Source of the DNA: JAYZDF01 sp036337945
GTDB lineage: Bacteria; Myxococcota; Kuafuiibacteriia; Kuafuiibacteriales; Kuafuiibacteriaceae
Assembly (NCBI GenBank): GCA_036337945.1
Contig: JAYZDF010000029.1
Span: 21,599-85,598 of the forward strand
Direction of reading: 5' to 3'
Length of the DNA stretch: 64,000 nucleotides
Under the pieces are notes generated by a model, which saw only the letters and a list, made by a program, of their open reading frames with translations, was not told the DNA's origin and made no database searches. The stretch's first letter is position 1. Each line of letters opens with the position of its first letter. This document shows, piece by piece, positions 1 to 8,866 of the stretch. Position numbers and translations under genes: made by a program.

Positions 1-600
1 CATTACAATTTGGCATGCTTTCTTGCGACATACGGAGAAACATTGGCCGTCGAGCAATTCCAGACGACGCTCGAACTGCAACCCGACTACCCAGATGCTC
101 ACGTGAACCTTGGTTTATGTCTCGTCGACAAAGGCGAACATGAAGCAGCTCTGGATGCCTTCAAGAACGCTTATGCCCTCAATCCAGACGATATGGAGTG
201 CCTTCAAGAACTGGCCGCAACGCTTATTGATTTGGGTGAATATGCCGAAGCGATCAGACACTTAAAGGCAGTCGTTAAAGCAAGTCCTAGTGACGTTGAC
301 GCATGGATAGACCTTGGAGTCGCACAATCCGAACAGGGTTTTTATGCGGAGGCCGAGACCGCCTTTCTTCAAGCCAAACAAAACGGTCCTGATGATATTC
401 TGGCGCTTTATCACCTTGCCGCCCTCTACGCAGCTTGGGAAAGGCAAGAAGAAGCGATCGAAGAACTAAAGATCGCAGGAACGCTCGATCCTCTTCAGGT
501 TCTTGAATGGGCAGAATCAGATCGAGTCTTCGACGAGATTCGTTCGACCCAACAATATGTTGCGTGGAGACACTCACTTCAACCTTCTGCACGAACCTAA
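1..600 (+). CDS. TPR repeat protein, C-terminal part (truncated by window edge)
   Basis: The reading frame is open from the first base (residues HYN precede the first possible TTG at position 10), so the gene starts outside the window and only about 199 residues are seen. The protein is a run of 34-residue tetratricopeptide repeats with the usual small/aromatic pattern (for example NLGLCLVDKGEHEAALDAF and LGVAQSEQGFYAEAETAF, each followed by a P at the repeat turn). Four to five repeats are visible before a short non-repeat tail. TPRs form helical scaffolds for protein binding; no catalytic domain is visible and the partner is unknown. It ends about 200 bp before smc on the same strand, with an inverted repeat between them. 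The TPR call is safe; the role is not known. Confidence 0.85.
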   Translation, partial: HYNLACFLATYGETLAVEQFQTTLELQPDYPDAHVNLGLCLVDKGEHEAALDAFKNAYALNPDDMECLQELAATLIDLGEYAEAIRHLKAVVKASPSDVDAWIDLGVAQSEQGFYAEAETAFLQAKQNGPDDILALYHLAALYAAWERQEEAIEELKIAGTLDPLQVLEWAESDRVFDEIRSTQQYVAWRHSLQPSART

Positions 601-641
601 TGCAGCGCATACCTCTGCCTGGTAAAAACCCTTGTCAAAGT

Positions 642-667
642 GCGTCGATACATGTCAGAATCGACGC
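642..667 (+). repeat. Perfect 8-bp inverted repeat between TPR gene and smc
   Basis: GCGTCGAT (642-649) and ATCGACGC (660-667) are exact reverse complements separated by 10 bases. No T-run follows, so it does not look like an intrinsic terminator on either strand. It could be an RNA hairpin after the TPR gene or an operator upstream of smc. A TTGTCA at 632-637 sits just before it, so it may overlap a promoter, but no convincing -10 was found. Function unassigned. Confidence 0.4.
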
Positions 668-797
668 GTAATGACCCAAATATGCTCCTTCTGGCGCCGG
701 TCTGAGTTTAGCGCCCTACATATTGTGGTATTAAATCGCAGCAACCCCAACAGAGTGTTGCAAACGTAATTTGTGAAAGGTACACGAGCGTCTCCGA

Positions 798-3700
798 ATG
801 AAAATCAAGCGACTAGAAATCCATGGCTTTAAGAGCTTCGCCGACAGAACCGTTCTGAATTTTGGCGAAGGGATCACAGGCGTTCTTGGCCCGAATGGAT
901 GCGGCAAATCGAATATCGTTGATGCACTGCGTTGGTGCATGGGCGAACAATCCGCAAAGCACCTAAGGGGTGGCGCGATGGACGACGTCATTTTCGCTGG
1001 GTCGGAATCCAGAGGCCCTATGGGAATGGCAGAGGTTACTATCGCATTTAAAAACGATGGCACGAACTGCCCTCCGGAGTACAAGGAGCTGTCGGAAATT
1101 AGCATTACCCGTCAACTTTTCCGTGATGGCACGTCTAACTACATGGTCAATAAGCTCCCGGCACGCCTTCGAGATATCAATGAATTGTTTCTAGGAACAG
1201 GTATCGGTCGGAATTCATACGCGATCATCGAGCAGGGACGAATTGGTCTGGTTGTAACATCGAAGCCAGACGACCGGCGCGCACTCATTGAGGATGCCGC
1301 AGGTATCTCGAAATATAAACTCAGGCGACGGCAAGCAGAACGTAAACTTGATGCTACTCACCAAAATCTTCTTCGCGTCACAGACATTATTACCGAACTC
1401 AAGAAGCGGATAGGAACGCTAGAGCGACAAGCAAAAAAAGCCGAAAAATACAAAGCCATCAAGACAGAGCTTCGAGAACTTGAGCTGTGCGCGGCAGTAC
1501 ATCGCCATCTTGAGCTATCGTCACTTTCAGGACTTTCTCGGATCATCGTAAATGACAAGAAACAAGAGATAGGTGATCAAGAAGAGTATATTCTCAGCGA
1601 GGAACTTCGCATCGATGAGGCCAAAGATAAGCTCGCCGAGGAAGAAGAAGAGCTCCGAGCGACAGAATCACGGCTTCGTGAACTAGAGCAGAGCTTGGCC
1701 GTCGGAGAAAAAAACGTAGAGCACCTCGAGCGAGAACTTACCGGTCTCGAAGCACGACTTGTGGAAGCCAAGGCGGAACGTTCTTCTCTGGAAAATCAGG
1801 TCATAGATGCCAGAACCGAACGAGAAGAACTGTCTGAAGTCGCAGACAAACTCGAGAACAGCGAAGGTAACGAAGCGCAGGAACTTGAGCAAAAAGTGGA
1901 TGAGCTTGCCGCTCTAGAAAAGGAAATCAGCGATCTCGATTCAAATCTCGAAGCCCAAAAGCACCAATTGATCAGGTGTCTTACCGAGATTGCTCAAAAC
2001 GAGAAAGACCTCGAAAACAATATTTCAAAGCTCAGAAGCTTCGACGAGCGCTTAGAAAAACTATCGGCAGAGAAATCCGAATTGAGTAAATTATCGCTCG
2101 ACGTCTCGAAAGATCTCGAAACGACCACCAAAAAACTAGACCAAAACCGGCAGCTTATTTTTTCAATTGATGGTCAAAAAGAAGCACAACAAGCGCAGCT
2201 GCATAAAGATCAGACTGATTACGCGGAGAACGAAAAAGAACTTCGCGCGCAGCTCGAAGAAATGATGGACCACCGCTCGCGGTTGAACTCACTTCAGACC
2301 ATTCGAGCAAATTACGAAGGGTGCGCAGACGGCGTTCGCGCGGTCATGCAGCGTAGACAAGAAGAAACGGAAGTTGAGAAACTTCACGGCCTAGTTGCCG
2401 ATGTACTCACAACCGAACAGCGGTTCGAGACCGCAATCGAAGCGGTTCTTGGAGAGCGACTTCAGTACGTTATTGTTGATACGCAGTCGGATGGCGTCGA
2501 ATCCATCGGTTATCTTCGGGAGGCCAGCCAAGGCCGCTCAAGCTTTATTCCTCTCGACCTTCGAGAGGACCACGTATCCTGGGCGCCTCGCAATTCGAGT
2601 CGACCACCTGGTGAATCGATAAGTGACCGCCCTCCCCCTGAGGAAATACAACAAGCAGCGCTTGAAGCACAGGCCGCTCTGCTCGAAAAGCCGAAGACAG
2701 ATGTAGCGACAAGCATTCCTTCTTTACTGCCTCACCCCGAAGCCATTTGGGATGAGGAAATCGACATATGGCCCAACCTAGAAGCCGATGGAGTCTGCGG
2801 GAAGATGGTCGACCTTGTAGAGGCCAAACCTGGATTTGAACAAGTGGCGCGAGTACTACTGGGAGATGTTGTTATTGTCGACGATCTCGAGAGCGCGCAA
2901 AACCTATGGCTGAGTAACGGACACAGAAAAACACTAGTAACACTCGATGGGATTGTCCTTGATCCCGTAGGAGTAATCACTGGCGGCTCGACCGACGGTA
3001 TCTCCACGGGAATGATGGCACAAAAGCGAGAAATCGAAGAACTCGTCGCTCGAATCCAAGAGCTGGAGACCGGAACGAGTATAAGACAGACTAAACAAGC
3101 AAAGCTTAAATCGAAAATAAGCAAAACCGAAGCTTCGTTGAAGCAGCTATCTCGAACTAAGCATGAAGAAGAACTCGCATTCGTTAGGCTCGAAAAAGAT
3201 CAAAAGCTTCACCGTGACGCACTAGATATGCACAAGCGTTCTGTTGAGAAAATTCAAGACGAACGAGACGGCATAGAATCGAAACGAAAAGAATGCGCAG
3301 AAGAGCTAGAGCTCGCCAACTCAAGGGCTGAAACACTAGCGGAAGCCCGGCAGGATGCAGAAACAAAAATTCAGTCTGCGACCGACGAGTTCGCGAAGTC
3401 GAAAACTCGTGCACAACTACTTGCAGATCTCGTAACGGAACTGAAAGTCACCGTTGCAGCGAATACTGAAAAACGTGAAAACTCACGACGAAGCGTAAGC
3501 AGGATTGATGCCCTCATCCGAGAACTTTCGGCGCGCATAGAAAGGCTCGGCAGCAACGTGGAGTCAGGAAAATCAGAAGCTGAAACTCTAAAAGAGACCA
3601 TCAAAGAGGCCTATTCACAGGGAACCGAAACAACAGGCCTCGCCGAAACGCAAAAAGAAAAATACGAACTCTCTGCGAAAGCGTACAAGGAACATTCCGC

Positions 3701-4574
3701 CAAAGTCCGCGAAGAAGAAAACGAAATCCGAACGAAACGTTCCGCGATCGACACGCTGAAAGATGCAATGAACGACGCAAACATTAAGTTACGTGAGTAC
3801 GAAGTTTCGCTGGAAGCACTCCACGATCAAATCTTTGACCGTTACCAATTAGAGGTAATGGATATAGTCCACGATTATCATCTATCTCCTCGGCAAAGCG
3901 AAGAAGCGCAAAAGCATCGCGAAGAACTCCGGAAAAAGATTGAAAAAATGGGCGAAATCAATCTTACGGCAATTCGAGAATTTGAAGAAGTCAAAGAGCG
4001 CTACGATTTCTTGTATGCGCAGGAACAAGACTTACAAGATGCGATATCTCAACTTAGAGCCGCGATTAAGAAAATTGACGTCACGAGCAAAGACCGGTTC
4101 CTCAAGGCGTTCGATTTGGTTAAAGAAAAGTTTGAGCTTGTTTTCCCACGGCTGTTCAACGGAGGAAGAGCAACACTTCTCATCACGGACCCGAGTAATC
4201 CACTAGAATCCGGGATTGAGATGATGGCCCAACCACCAGGTAAGAAACTACAAACTGTAAATCTTCTGTCTGGTGGAGAAAAAGCGTTAACTGCTATTTC
4301 TCTAATCTTCAGTATCTTCCTGATCAAACCAACACCGTTCTGCTTATTGGACGAGGTTGACGCGCCACTTGATGACGCGAATGTGGGGCGATACAACGAG
4401 ATGGTCAAAGATATGGCTCAGCTGTCCCAATTTATTTTGATCACGCACAACAAGCGTACAATGGAAATTCCTGATCGGCTCTACGGTGTAACGATGGAAG
4501 AACCTGGAATTTCTAAGCTTGTTGGTGTCGACCTCAAGCGCAAACAAAAACCAGCCGTAAAGGCGGCGTCATAG
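798..4574 (+). CDS. smc: Chromosome segregation ATPase SMC
   Basis: Structural maintenance of chromosomes protein, the core ATPase of bacterial condensin, which works as a dimer with ScpA and ScpB (encoded at 43.1-44.9 kb) to fold and segregate DNA. The N-terminal head has Walker A GPNGCGKSN at residues 31-39. The C-terminal head has the ABC signature LLSGGEKAL followed by Walker B FCLLDEVDAPLDDAN and the H-loop ITHNKRTME. Between the heads lie two long Glu/Lys/Arg-rich coiled coils (about 170-500 and 735-1040) flanking the hinge (about 505-733). At 1258 residues it is somewhat longer than the usual 1150-1200; a proline-rich stretch of about 60 residues around 600-660 inside the hinge explains part of this. 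The ATG start leaves only the normal KIKRLEIHGFKSF head strand. Its stop is 9 bp from the convergent regulator gene. Confidence 0.97.
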   Translation: MKIKRLEIHGFKSFADRTVLNFGEGITGVLGPNGCGKSNIVDALRWCMGEQSAKHLRGGAMDDVIFAGSESRGPMGMAEVTIAFKNDGTNCPPEYKELSEISITRQLFRDGTSNYMVNKLPARLRDINELFLGTGIGRNSYAIIEQGRIGLVVTSKPDDRRALIEDAAGISKYKLRRRQAERKLDATHQNLLRVTDIITELKKRIGTLERQAKKAEKYKAIKTELRELELCAAVHRHLELSSLSGLSRIIVNDKKQEIGDQEEYILSEELRIDEAKDKLAEEEEELRATESRLRELEQSLAVGEKNVEHLERELTGLEARLVEAKAERSSLENQVIDARTEREELSEVADKLENSEGNEAQELEQKVDELAALEKEISDLDSNLEAQKHQLIRCLTEIAQNEKDLENNISKLRSFDERLEKLSAEKSELSKLSLDVSKDLETTTKKLDQNRQLIFSIDGQKEAQQAQLHKDQTDYAENEKELRAQLEEMMDHRSRLNSLQTIRANYEGCADGVRAVMQRRQEETEVEKLHGLVADVLTTEQRFETAIEAVLGERLQYVIVDTQSDGVESIGYLREASQGRSSFIPLDLREDHVSWAPRNSSRPPGESISDRPPPEEIQQAALEAQAALLEKPKTDVATSIPSLLPHPEAIWDEEIDIWPNLEADGVCGKMVDLVEAKPGFEQVARVLLGDVVIVDDLESAQNLWLSNGHRKTLVTLDGIVLDPVGVITGGSTDGISTGMMAQKREIEELVARIQELETGTSIRQTKQAKLKSKISKTEASLKQLSRTKHEEELAFVRLEKDQKLHRDALDMHKRSVEKIQDERDGIESKRKECAEELELANSRAETLAEARQDAETKIQSATDEFAKSKTRAQLLADLVTELKVTVAANTEKRENSRRSVSRIDALIRELSARIERLGSNVESGKSEAETLKETIKEAYSQGTETTGLAETQKEKYELSAKAYKEHSAKVREEENEIRTKRSAIDTLKDAMNDANIKLREYEVSLEALHDQIFDRYQLEVMDIVHDYHLSPRQSEEAQKHREELRKKIEKMGEINLTAIREFEEVKERYDFLYAQEQDLQDAISQLRAAIKKIDVTSKDRFLKAFDLVKEKFELVFPRLFNGGRATLLITDPSNPLESGIEMMAQPPGKKLQTVNLLSGGEKALTAISLIFSIFLIKPTPFCLLDEVDAPLDDANVGRYNEMVKDMAQLSQFILITHNKRTMEIPDRLYGVTMEEPGISKLVGVDLKRKQKPAVKAAS

Positions 4575-4583
4575 TCGATAGTT

Positions 4584-6044
4584 TTAGAGGTAGTTTTCTA
4601 ACTCCTTCTTGTATTTGTTCATTACTCTCCTGAAATTCGAGCGGTCCAGACCGGCCTTGCGAGCAGCCTCAGAGATATTCCCCCCTGCCCCCCTCAATAA
4701 ACCACTGACATATTCTAATTCGAAACGTCGAACTGCTTTCTTTTTAGCGTCTGCAAAATTCAGCCCCAAATCAACTCCATGGCCAGAAGGAGGCGGCGGC
4801 GGGATTGACATCGCGACGGAGTTTCCTGTTTGTTCACGGAATGACGTGGACAAGTCTTGCAGTTTCACAGAAGAGCCTTTCGCGAGAACAACAGCGGCCT
4901 CAATGACATTTTCAAGCTCGCGAACATTACCAGGCCAATCGTATTCAACAAATGCAGTCATGACCTCGGATTCAAAGTCATGTAGTTCCTTTGAAGACCG
5001 TTCACTATATTTGGCGAGAAAATGCTTCGCTAACAGAGGAATATCTGACTTCCTCTTTCTCAATGGAGGCAACTGTAGAGGTATGACATTTAGTCGGTAA
5101 TACAGGTCATTTCTAAAAGAGCCATCTTCCACAGACGACAATAAATCAACATTTGTTGCAGCAATCACTCGCACATCAACTTTCCGTGGAGCGCTCTCTC
5201 CTACTCTGGTAATTTCTGCTTCTTGCAAAACGCGAAGTAAGCGAATCTGGGCCGATGACGTCATCTCGCCGATTTCGTCCAGAAATATGGTGCCGCCGTT
5301 AGCTGCTTCGAAATGTCCTATTCGAGTTTGATTCGCACCCGTAAAAGCGCCCTTCACATGACCAAAGAGTTCAGACTCCAATAGCGCCTCGGGAATAGCG
5401 CCACAATGAACAGGAATCATTGGCCCTTCATTCCGCTGACTTCTTCGATGTATTGCCCGAGCGATGAGTTCTTTACCTGTTCCTGATTCTCCTTGAATCA
5501 GAACAGATGCGTCAGAAGGTGCAACGCTCTCAATAATATCAAAAACCTGGTTCATTGCTGACGAACGACCTATGAGGTCTTCGAACTTTTCAGACATTGC
5601 AACGTGGCGTTCTAAGAAGTCATTTCGAAGACGAAGATTGTAGCGGTCAAGCGAGTTACGAACCGAGTTTTCTACATAGGCGTCGCTTTCGAAAGGACGT
5701 TTGAGCCAGGTGAAAGGAGGTTTACGAGACGAAGTGCCACCACCATCTAGCGAAGATGAGAGCATAATAACTTCGGCTTGAGGTGACACTTCATCAAAAT
5801 ATCGACACAACATCTGACCGTTCATCGATTCTAAATCCTCGGAAAATATGGCCAACTGAAAATCACTCGCTGCAGCTCTTCCTATCGCCTCCGAAGCGCT
5901 TTGGCATTTCACAGCATCGCAATTAGCCTTTTCAACAATCTCTGTGAGCCGGTTCAATTCCGTCAAATCATTACTGACAATTAGAGCGCGGTGTTTTTTC
6001 GCGACTGCATTCACGAAAAACGAGGGACGCGGAGCATTAGACAC
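4584..6044 (-). CDS. Sigma-54-dependent response regulator with degenerate receiver (NtrC family)
   Basis: Layout of an NtrC-type activator: N-terminal receiver-like domain (about 17-130), AAA+ domain binding sigma-54 (Walker A GESGTGKE, GAFTGA loop, Walker B GGTIFLDEIGEM, WPGNVREL) and a C-terminal Fis-type helix-turn-helix (SEAARKAGLDRSNFRRVM). The ATPase and GAFTGA loop look intact, so it should activate sigma-54 promoters. The receiver does not look phosphorylatable: the position of the acceptor Asp is Ser68 in IFSEDLESMNG, the acidic pair is Ser-Asn (VSND) and the residue before the conserved Pro is Arg (LKRPF). A Pro run (about 418-423) precedes the DNA-binding part. It starts at GTG behind a strong GGAGGAGG and overlaps the stop of the upstream kinase by 8 bp, so the two are translationally coupled. 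Target genes are unknown. Confidence 0.9.
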   Translation of the reverse strand: MSNAPRPSFFVNAVAKKHRALIVSNDLTELNRLTEIVEKANCDAVKCQSASEAIGRAAASDFQLAIFSEDLESMNGQMLCRYFDEVSPQAEVIMLSSSLDGGGTSSRKPPFTWLKRPFESDAYVENSVRNSLDRYNLRLRNDFLERHVAMSEKFEDLIGRSSAMNQVFDIIESVAPSDASVLIQGESGTGKELIARAIHRRSQRNEGPMIPVHCGAIPEALLESELFGHVKGAFTGANQTRIGHFEAANGGTIFLDEIGEMTSSAQIRLLRVLQEAEITRVGESAPRKVDVRVIAATNVDLLSSVEDGSFRNDLYYRLNVIPLQLPPLRKRKSDIPLLAKHFLAKYSERSSKELHDFESEVMTAFVEYDWPGNVRELENVIEAAVVLAKGSSVKLQDLSTSFREQTGNSVAMSIPPPPPSGHGVDLGLNFADAKKKAVRRFELEYVSGLLRGAGGNISEAARKAGLDRSNFRRVMNKYKKELENYL

Positions 6045-7680
6045 GGGCCTCCTCCAGATCAGCTAAGCGGAACTTACCGGTTGCCTCGCCAACTGGAAGT
6101 TCGATTATGAAACGAGTTCCCTCTCCGACTTCTGACTCTACCGATATCTTCCCTCGATGCTTCGTCACAATCTGATGGCAAATCGACAATCCTAGACCAC
6201 TCCCTAATTTATTCTCACTTTTGGTCGTAAAGAATGGTTCAAACAAATGTCTTAGATTCTGTTTACTGATTCCTGAACCATTATCCTGAATTATGACCGT
6301 AACAAACGAGCGGTTCGTCTCGTCATTTTTCGAACCCTCACGAATCTTGATTTGAATAAGTCCCTCTGATTTCGGAAGCGAGTGATATGCGTTTTGTAAT
6401 AAATTGCGAAAAAGTTGATGGAGGAGCGCAACATCACCCCGTATGGGAGTGAGATTCTCATCGATCTCACAATCTATCTGTGCAGTGGTGCCATAATCGC
6501 GAATAAAAATACGAACGACTTCTTCTACGATTTCATCCACCTGAATAGATTCTTTGTGAAGTTTCGCAGAACCATGAACGAAAGAACGAAGAGAATCGAT
6601 AATGCGGCGACATCGATCAGCACTCACCTCAATGTCATGCAGCACCTCAAGACCATCGTCGTTATCTACCAACTCTTCACGAAGTGATTCCGTCAGGAGC
6701 TTGATCGATGCCAGCGGGGAATTGACCTCGTGAGCCACTCCACCGACAAACAAGCCTAAAGAAGCAAGCTTCTCGCTTTGGTGTAATTTCGCCTCTAGTT
6801 CTCTTTCCTCGGTAACATCGCGGTAATAACAGACGAAACTGTCTTTCTCGACATACCTTTCATCGGGATCACTGATAGGCATCGGATATGACCAAACATG
6901 AAGCATTCTGTTATGTCTGGCTTCAATATCTACACCCCGCGCAGAGCTATCTCCCTGCGTCATTGGGCACTTTTCACATGGTTCAGAAGTTCCCGCGACT
7001 AACTCAAAGCATTTCTTGCCGGGAACCTGACTTACAGGAAGTTGCGAATGATCTGCATAAGCCAAGTTGGCCCGAAGCACCTCGTGTTCGGAGGAAATAA
7101 TCGCTACAGGATCAACAATGGCATCAAAGGTTCTTTCCCAGACGACCTTCGCATTGAGTAATTGTTGCGTTCGATGGGCGATCTTTGCGTCCACCGAGTG
7201 ACTCATGTTTTCTAGTTGCTGAGCCTGGGAATGAGCTAATTTGCGAAGTTCTATGTTTTCGCGACGTAATTCAAAACGCTGAAACGCTGCTAATAGTTGT
7301 TCGTTCAGGTCGTGCCTCGTCCAAGGCGTATTCAAAATTCCGTACGTCGGTTCGAAGGCAGACAGAGTGGGCAAGTCTGACGCGCTGCACATCAGCAGAC
7401 CCTGCGTGGTCGGCCAGTCGTTATGAACGACCTCTAAAAACTCAATGCCACTCTCGTGCCCTAGGTCAAGGCCGCAAAGAACCACACCAATGCTCTGAAG
7501 CTCTAGTAGTTCTTTCGCGGTTCGAGCGGAATCTGTGACTATCATCTCGAACTTGCGCTGATTAAGATCAGATTCCAAGGATCGTAAGACCTTTTTATCT
7601 CGATGAACAACTAGCAAGCTCGCCGCAGGTAAAGCATTCAACGACTCGAAAGGTTTGGATTTTCGTTCTAAGTTGCCCAA
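6037..7680 (-). CDS. Hybrid-type sensor histidine kinase with degenerate N-terminal receiver and PAS
   Basis: Cytoplasmic histidine kinase; no membrane segment is visible. Order: receiver-like domain (about 20-140), short coil, PAS domain (about 180-290) carrying a Cys cluster (KKCFELVAG then CEKCP, spacing C-x10-C-x2-C), HisKA with phospho-acceptor His in GGVAHEVNSPLASIK, and HATPase_c with N box NLLQNA, G1 DNGSGI, FEPFFTTK and GLGLSI. The kinase core is intact. In the N-terminal receiver the acceptor Asp is replaced by Gly70 (VVLCGLDLGHESG), the acidic pair by His-Arg and the conserved Lys by Thr (NTPW), so it is probably a pseudo-receiver. The start is a TTG three codons after an in-frame stop with no obvious ribosome site, so the true start could be downstream. 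It is coupled to the sigma-54 regulator. The PAS Cys cluster may bind metal or sense redox; that is inference. Confidence 0.88.
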   Translation of the reverse strand: MGNLERKSKPFESLNALPAASLLVVHRDKKVLRSLESDLNQRKFEMIVTDSARTAKELLELQSIGVVLCGLDLGHESGIEFLEVVHNDWPTTQGLLMCSASDLPTLSAFEPTYGILNTPWTRHDLNEQLLAAFQRFELRRENIELRKLAHSQAQQLENMSHSVDAKIAHRTQQLLNAKVVWERTFDAIVDPVAIISSEHEVLRANLAYADHSQLPVSQVPGKKCFELVAGTSEPCEKCPMTQGDSSARGVDIEARHNRMLHVWSYPMPISDPDERYVEKDSFVCYYRDVTEERELEAKLHQSEKLASLGLFVGGVAHEVNSPLASIKLLTESLREELVDNDDGLEVLHDIEVSADRCRRIIDSLRSFVHGSAKLHKESIQVDEIVEEVVRIFIRDYGTTAQIDCEIDENLTPIRGDVALLHQLFRNLLQNAYHSLPKSEGLIQIKIREGSKNDETNRSFVTVIIQDNGSGISKQNLRHLFEPFFTTKSENKLGSGLGLSICHQIVTKHRGKISVESEVGEGTRFIIELPVGEATGKFRLADLEEARV

Positions 7681-7771
7681 GCGGGTCTAAATGTACCCAC
7701 CCAAGAGATTTTTCGCACCCCCTAGGTTAACTCCTCTCCGACAACTCACACATGCCCCATGCCGGACAAAT

Positions 7772-8800
7772 ATGGTAGTTGAACAGTTGATGCGGAGGAG
7801 CGGGACAGCGTTAACGGTCGCATATACGTGGCTTACTACATGCTTCATTGCCACCCACAGCTTCGCTTATGGTGTTCCGGACAGCGCAGGGAAACCCAAC
7901 ACTCAAGAGCGGATTTTACTCGTGCTCACTAACCAAATTAGACAATCACCGCACGACTGGCCAGATTGGGATACCAGCTTATCCCCGGACACCTCTCTTG
8001 TTCCTCTCACTGAACAATCTAACCTGTTCGACGCTGCGAGGTATCACGCAGATGATATGGCCGACCATAACCATTTCGCTCACGAAAGCTCCGACGGGAC
8101 TCCATTTTCCTCGAGAATCCAAAGGTACTTCCAAGGCGCGTCGGGTGAAAACATCTACAAGAGCACAAATATAGACCCCTACGCAGCAATGACAGCGTGG
8201 ATGAACTCAGAAGGTCACCGCATCAATATTCTACGACCTGAATGGCGTCTACTCGGGACGGGCTATGCGCTAGAGGGCCGTTTTCATTATTACGTCCAAA
8301 ATTTTGGTCGCTCGGGAGGCATGACTACGCCACTCATTCCCGCCGCCGTCGCTTACTCCCTCGACTCAGGTACAATTCGAGTTCTTGCTAATTATTACGA
8401 CGAAACCAAAAATGACCCTGTAAAATTAGAGGTCAGCGTGGGAGCTCGCTGTATTGAGCTTACGAACGCTACTGGCGCAAAAGGCAACCGTACGTACCAG
8501 AGCGACCAGACAACGCCTAATACCTGTGCGGAAGTGGTATTTCACGCGACAAGCGCGAGCGGAGCAATTTTTCGATATCCATCGTCTGGCGCACTACTGG
8601 TCGGCAATGATTGCGATAAAGAGTTTCAAGTCACTGCTCCGGCTGCGGATGCTTGTCTCACTTCCGCCAGCGGTTCCTCTGCGACTTACATTGATGCAGA
8701 AGCCGGAGGTTGCCGAAATTTCGCAGCAGACCTAACCAGGCTAGACACCTTTCTGGTAATTCTTGGACCGCTTATTTTGATTCGACGTCGCCGGCGCTAA
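7772..8800 (+). CDS. Secreted CAP (SCP/PR-1)-domain protein with C-terminal membrane anchor
   Basis: The CAP domain is clear: FDAARYHADDMADHNHFAH, DGTPFSSRI, GENIYKS, AMTAWMNSEGHRINIL and GTGYALEGRFHYYVQNFG reproduce the His/Glu cavity and the four CAP signature blocks. Bacterial CAP proteins are exported and of mostly unknown activity. An N-terminal signal peptide is visible (basic MRRS then hydrophobic ALTVAYTWLTTCFIATHSFA). The frame is open from 7691, but a start at 7772 or 7790 puts the signal peptide at the N-terminus; neither has a strong ribosome site. After the CAP domain comes a beta-rich region of about 130 residues, then a single Cys, a hydrophobic segment FLVILGPLILI and terminal RRRRR, resembling MYXO-CTERM/GlyGly-CTERM sorting tails. 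It is divergent from the histidine kinase, with about 100 bp between. Confidence 0.85.
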   Translation: MVVEQLMRRSGTALTVAYTWLTTCFIATHSFAYGVPDSAGKPNTQERILLVLTNQIRQSPHDWPDWDTSLSPDTSLVPLTEQSNLFDAARYHADDMADHNHFAHESSDGTPFSSRIQRYFQGASGENIYKSTNIDPYAAMTAWMNSEGHRINILRPEWRLLGTGYALEGRFHYYVQNFGRSGGMTTPLIPAAVAYSLDSGTIRVLANYYDETKNDPVKLEVSVGARCIELTNATGAKGNRTYQSDQTTPNTCAEVVFHATSASGAIFRYPSSGALLVGNDCDKEFQVTAPAADACLTSASGSSATYIDAEAGGCRNFAADLTRLDTFLVILGPLILIRRRRR

Positions 8801-8866
8801 ACGGTTTCATTCATTGTACACTTGACCCGCTCGCTCATCTCAGCGATGCCTCGAATCGGATTCAAT

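Noticed and set aside
4609..5100. 163-codon frame opposite the sigma-54 regulator
   Set aside because: Shadow of a well-supported gene on the other strand.
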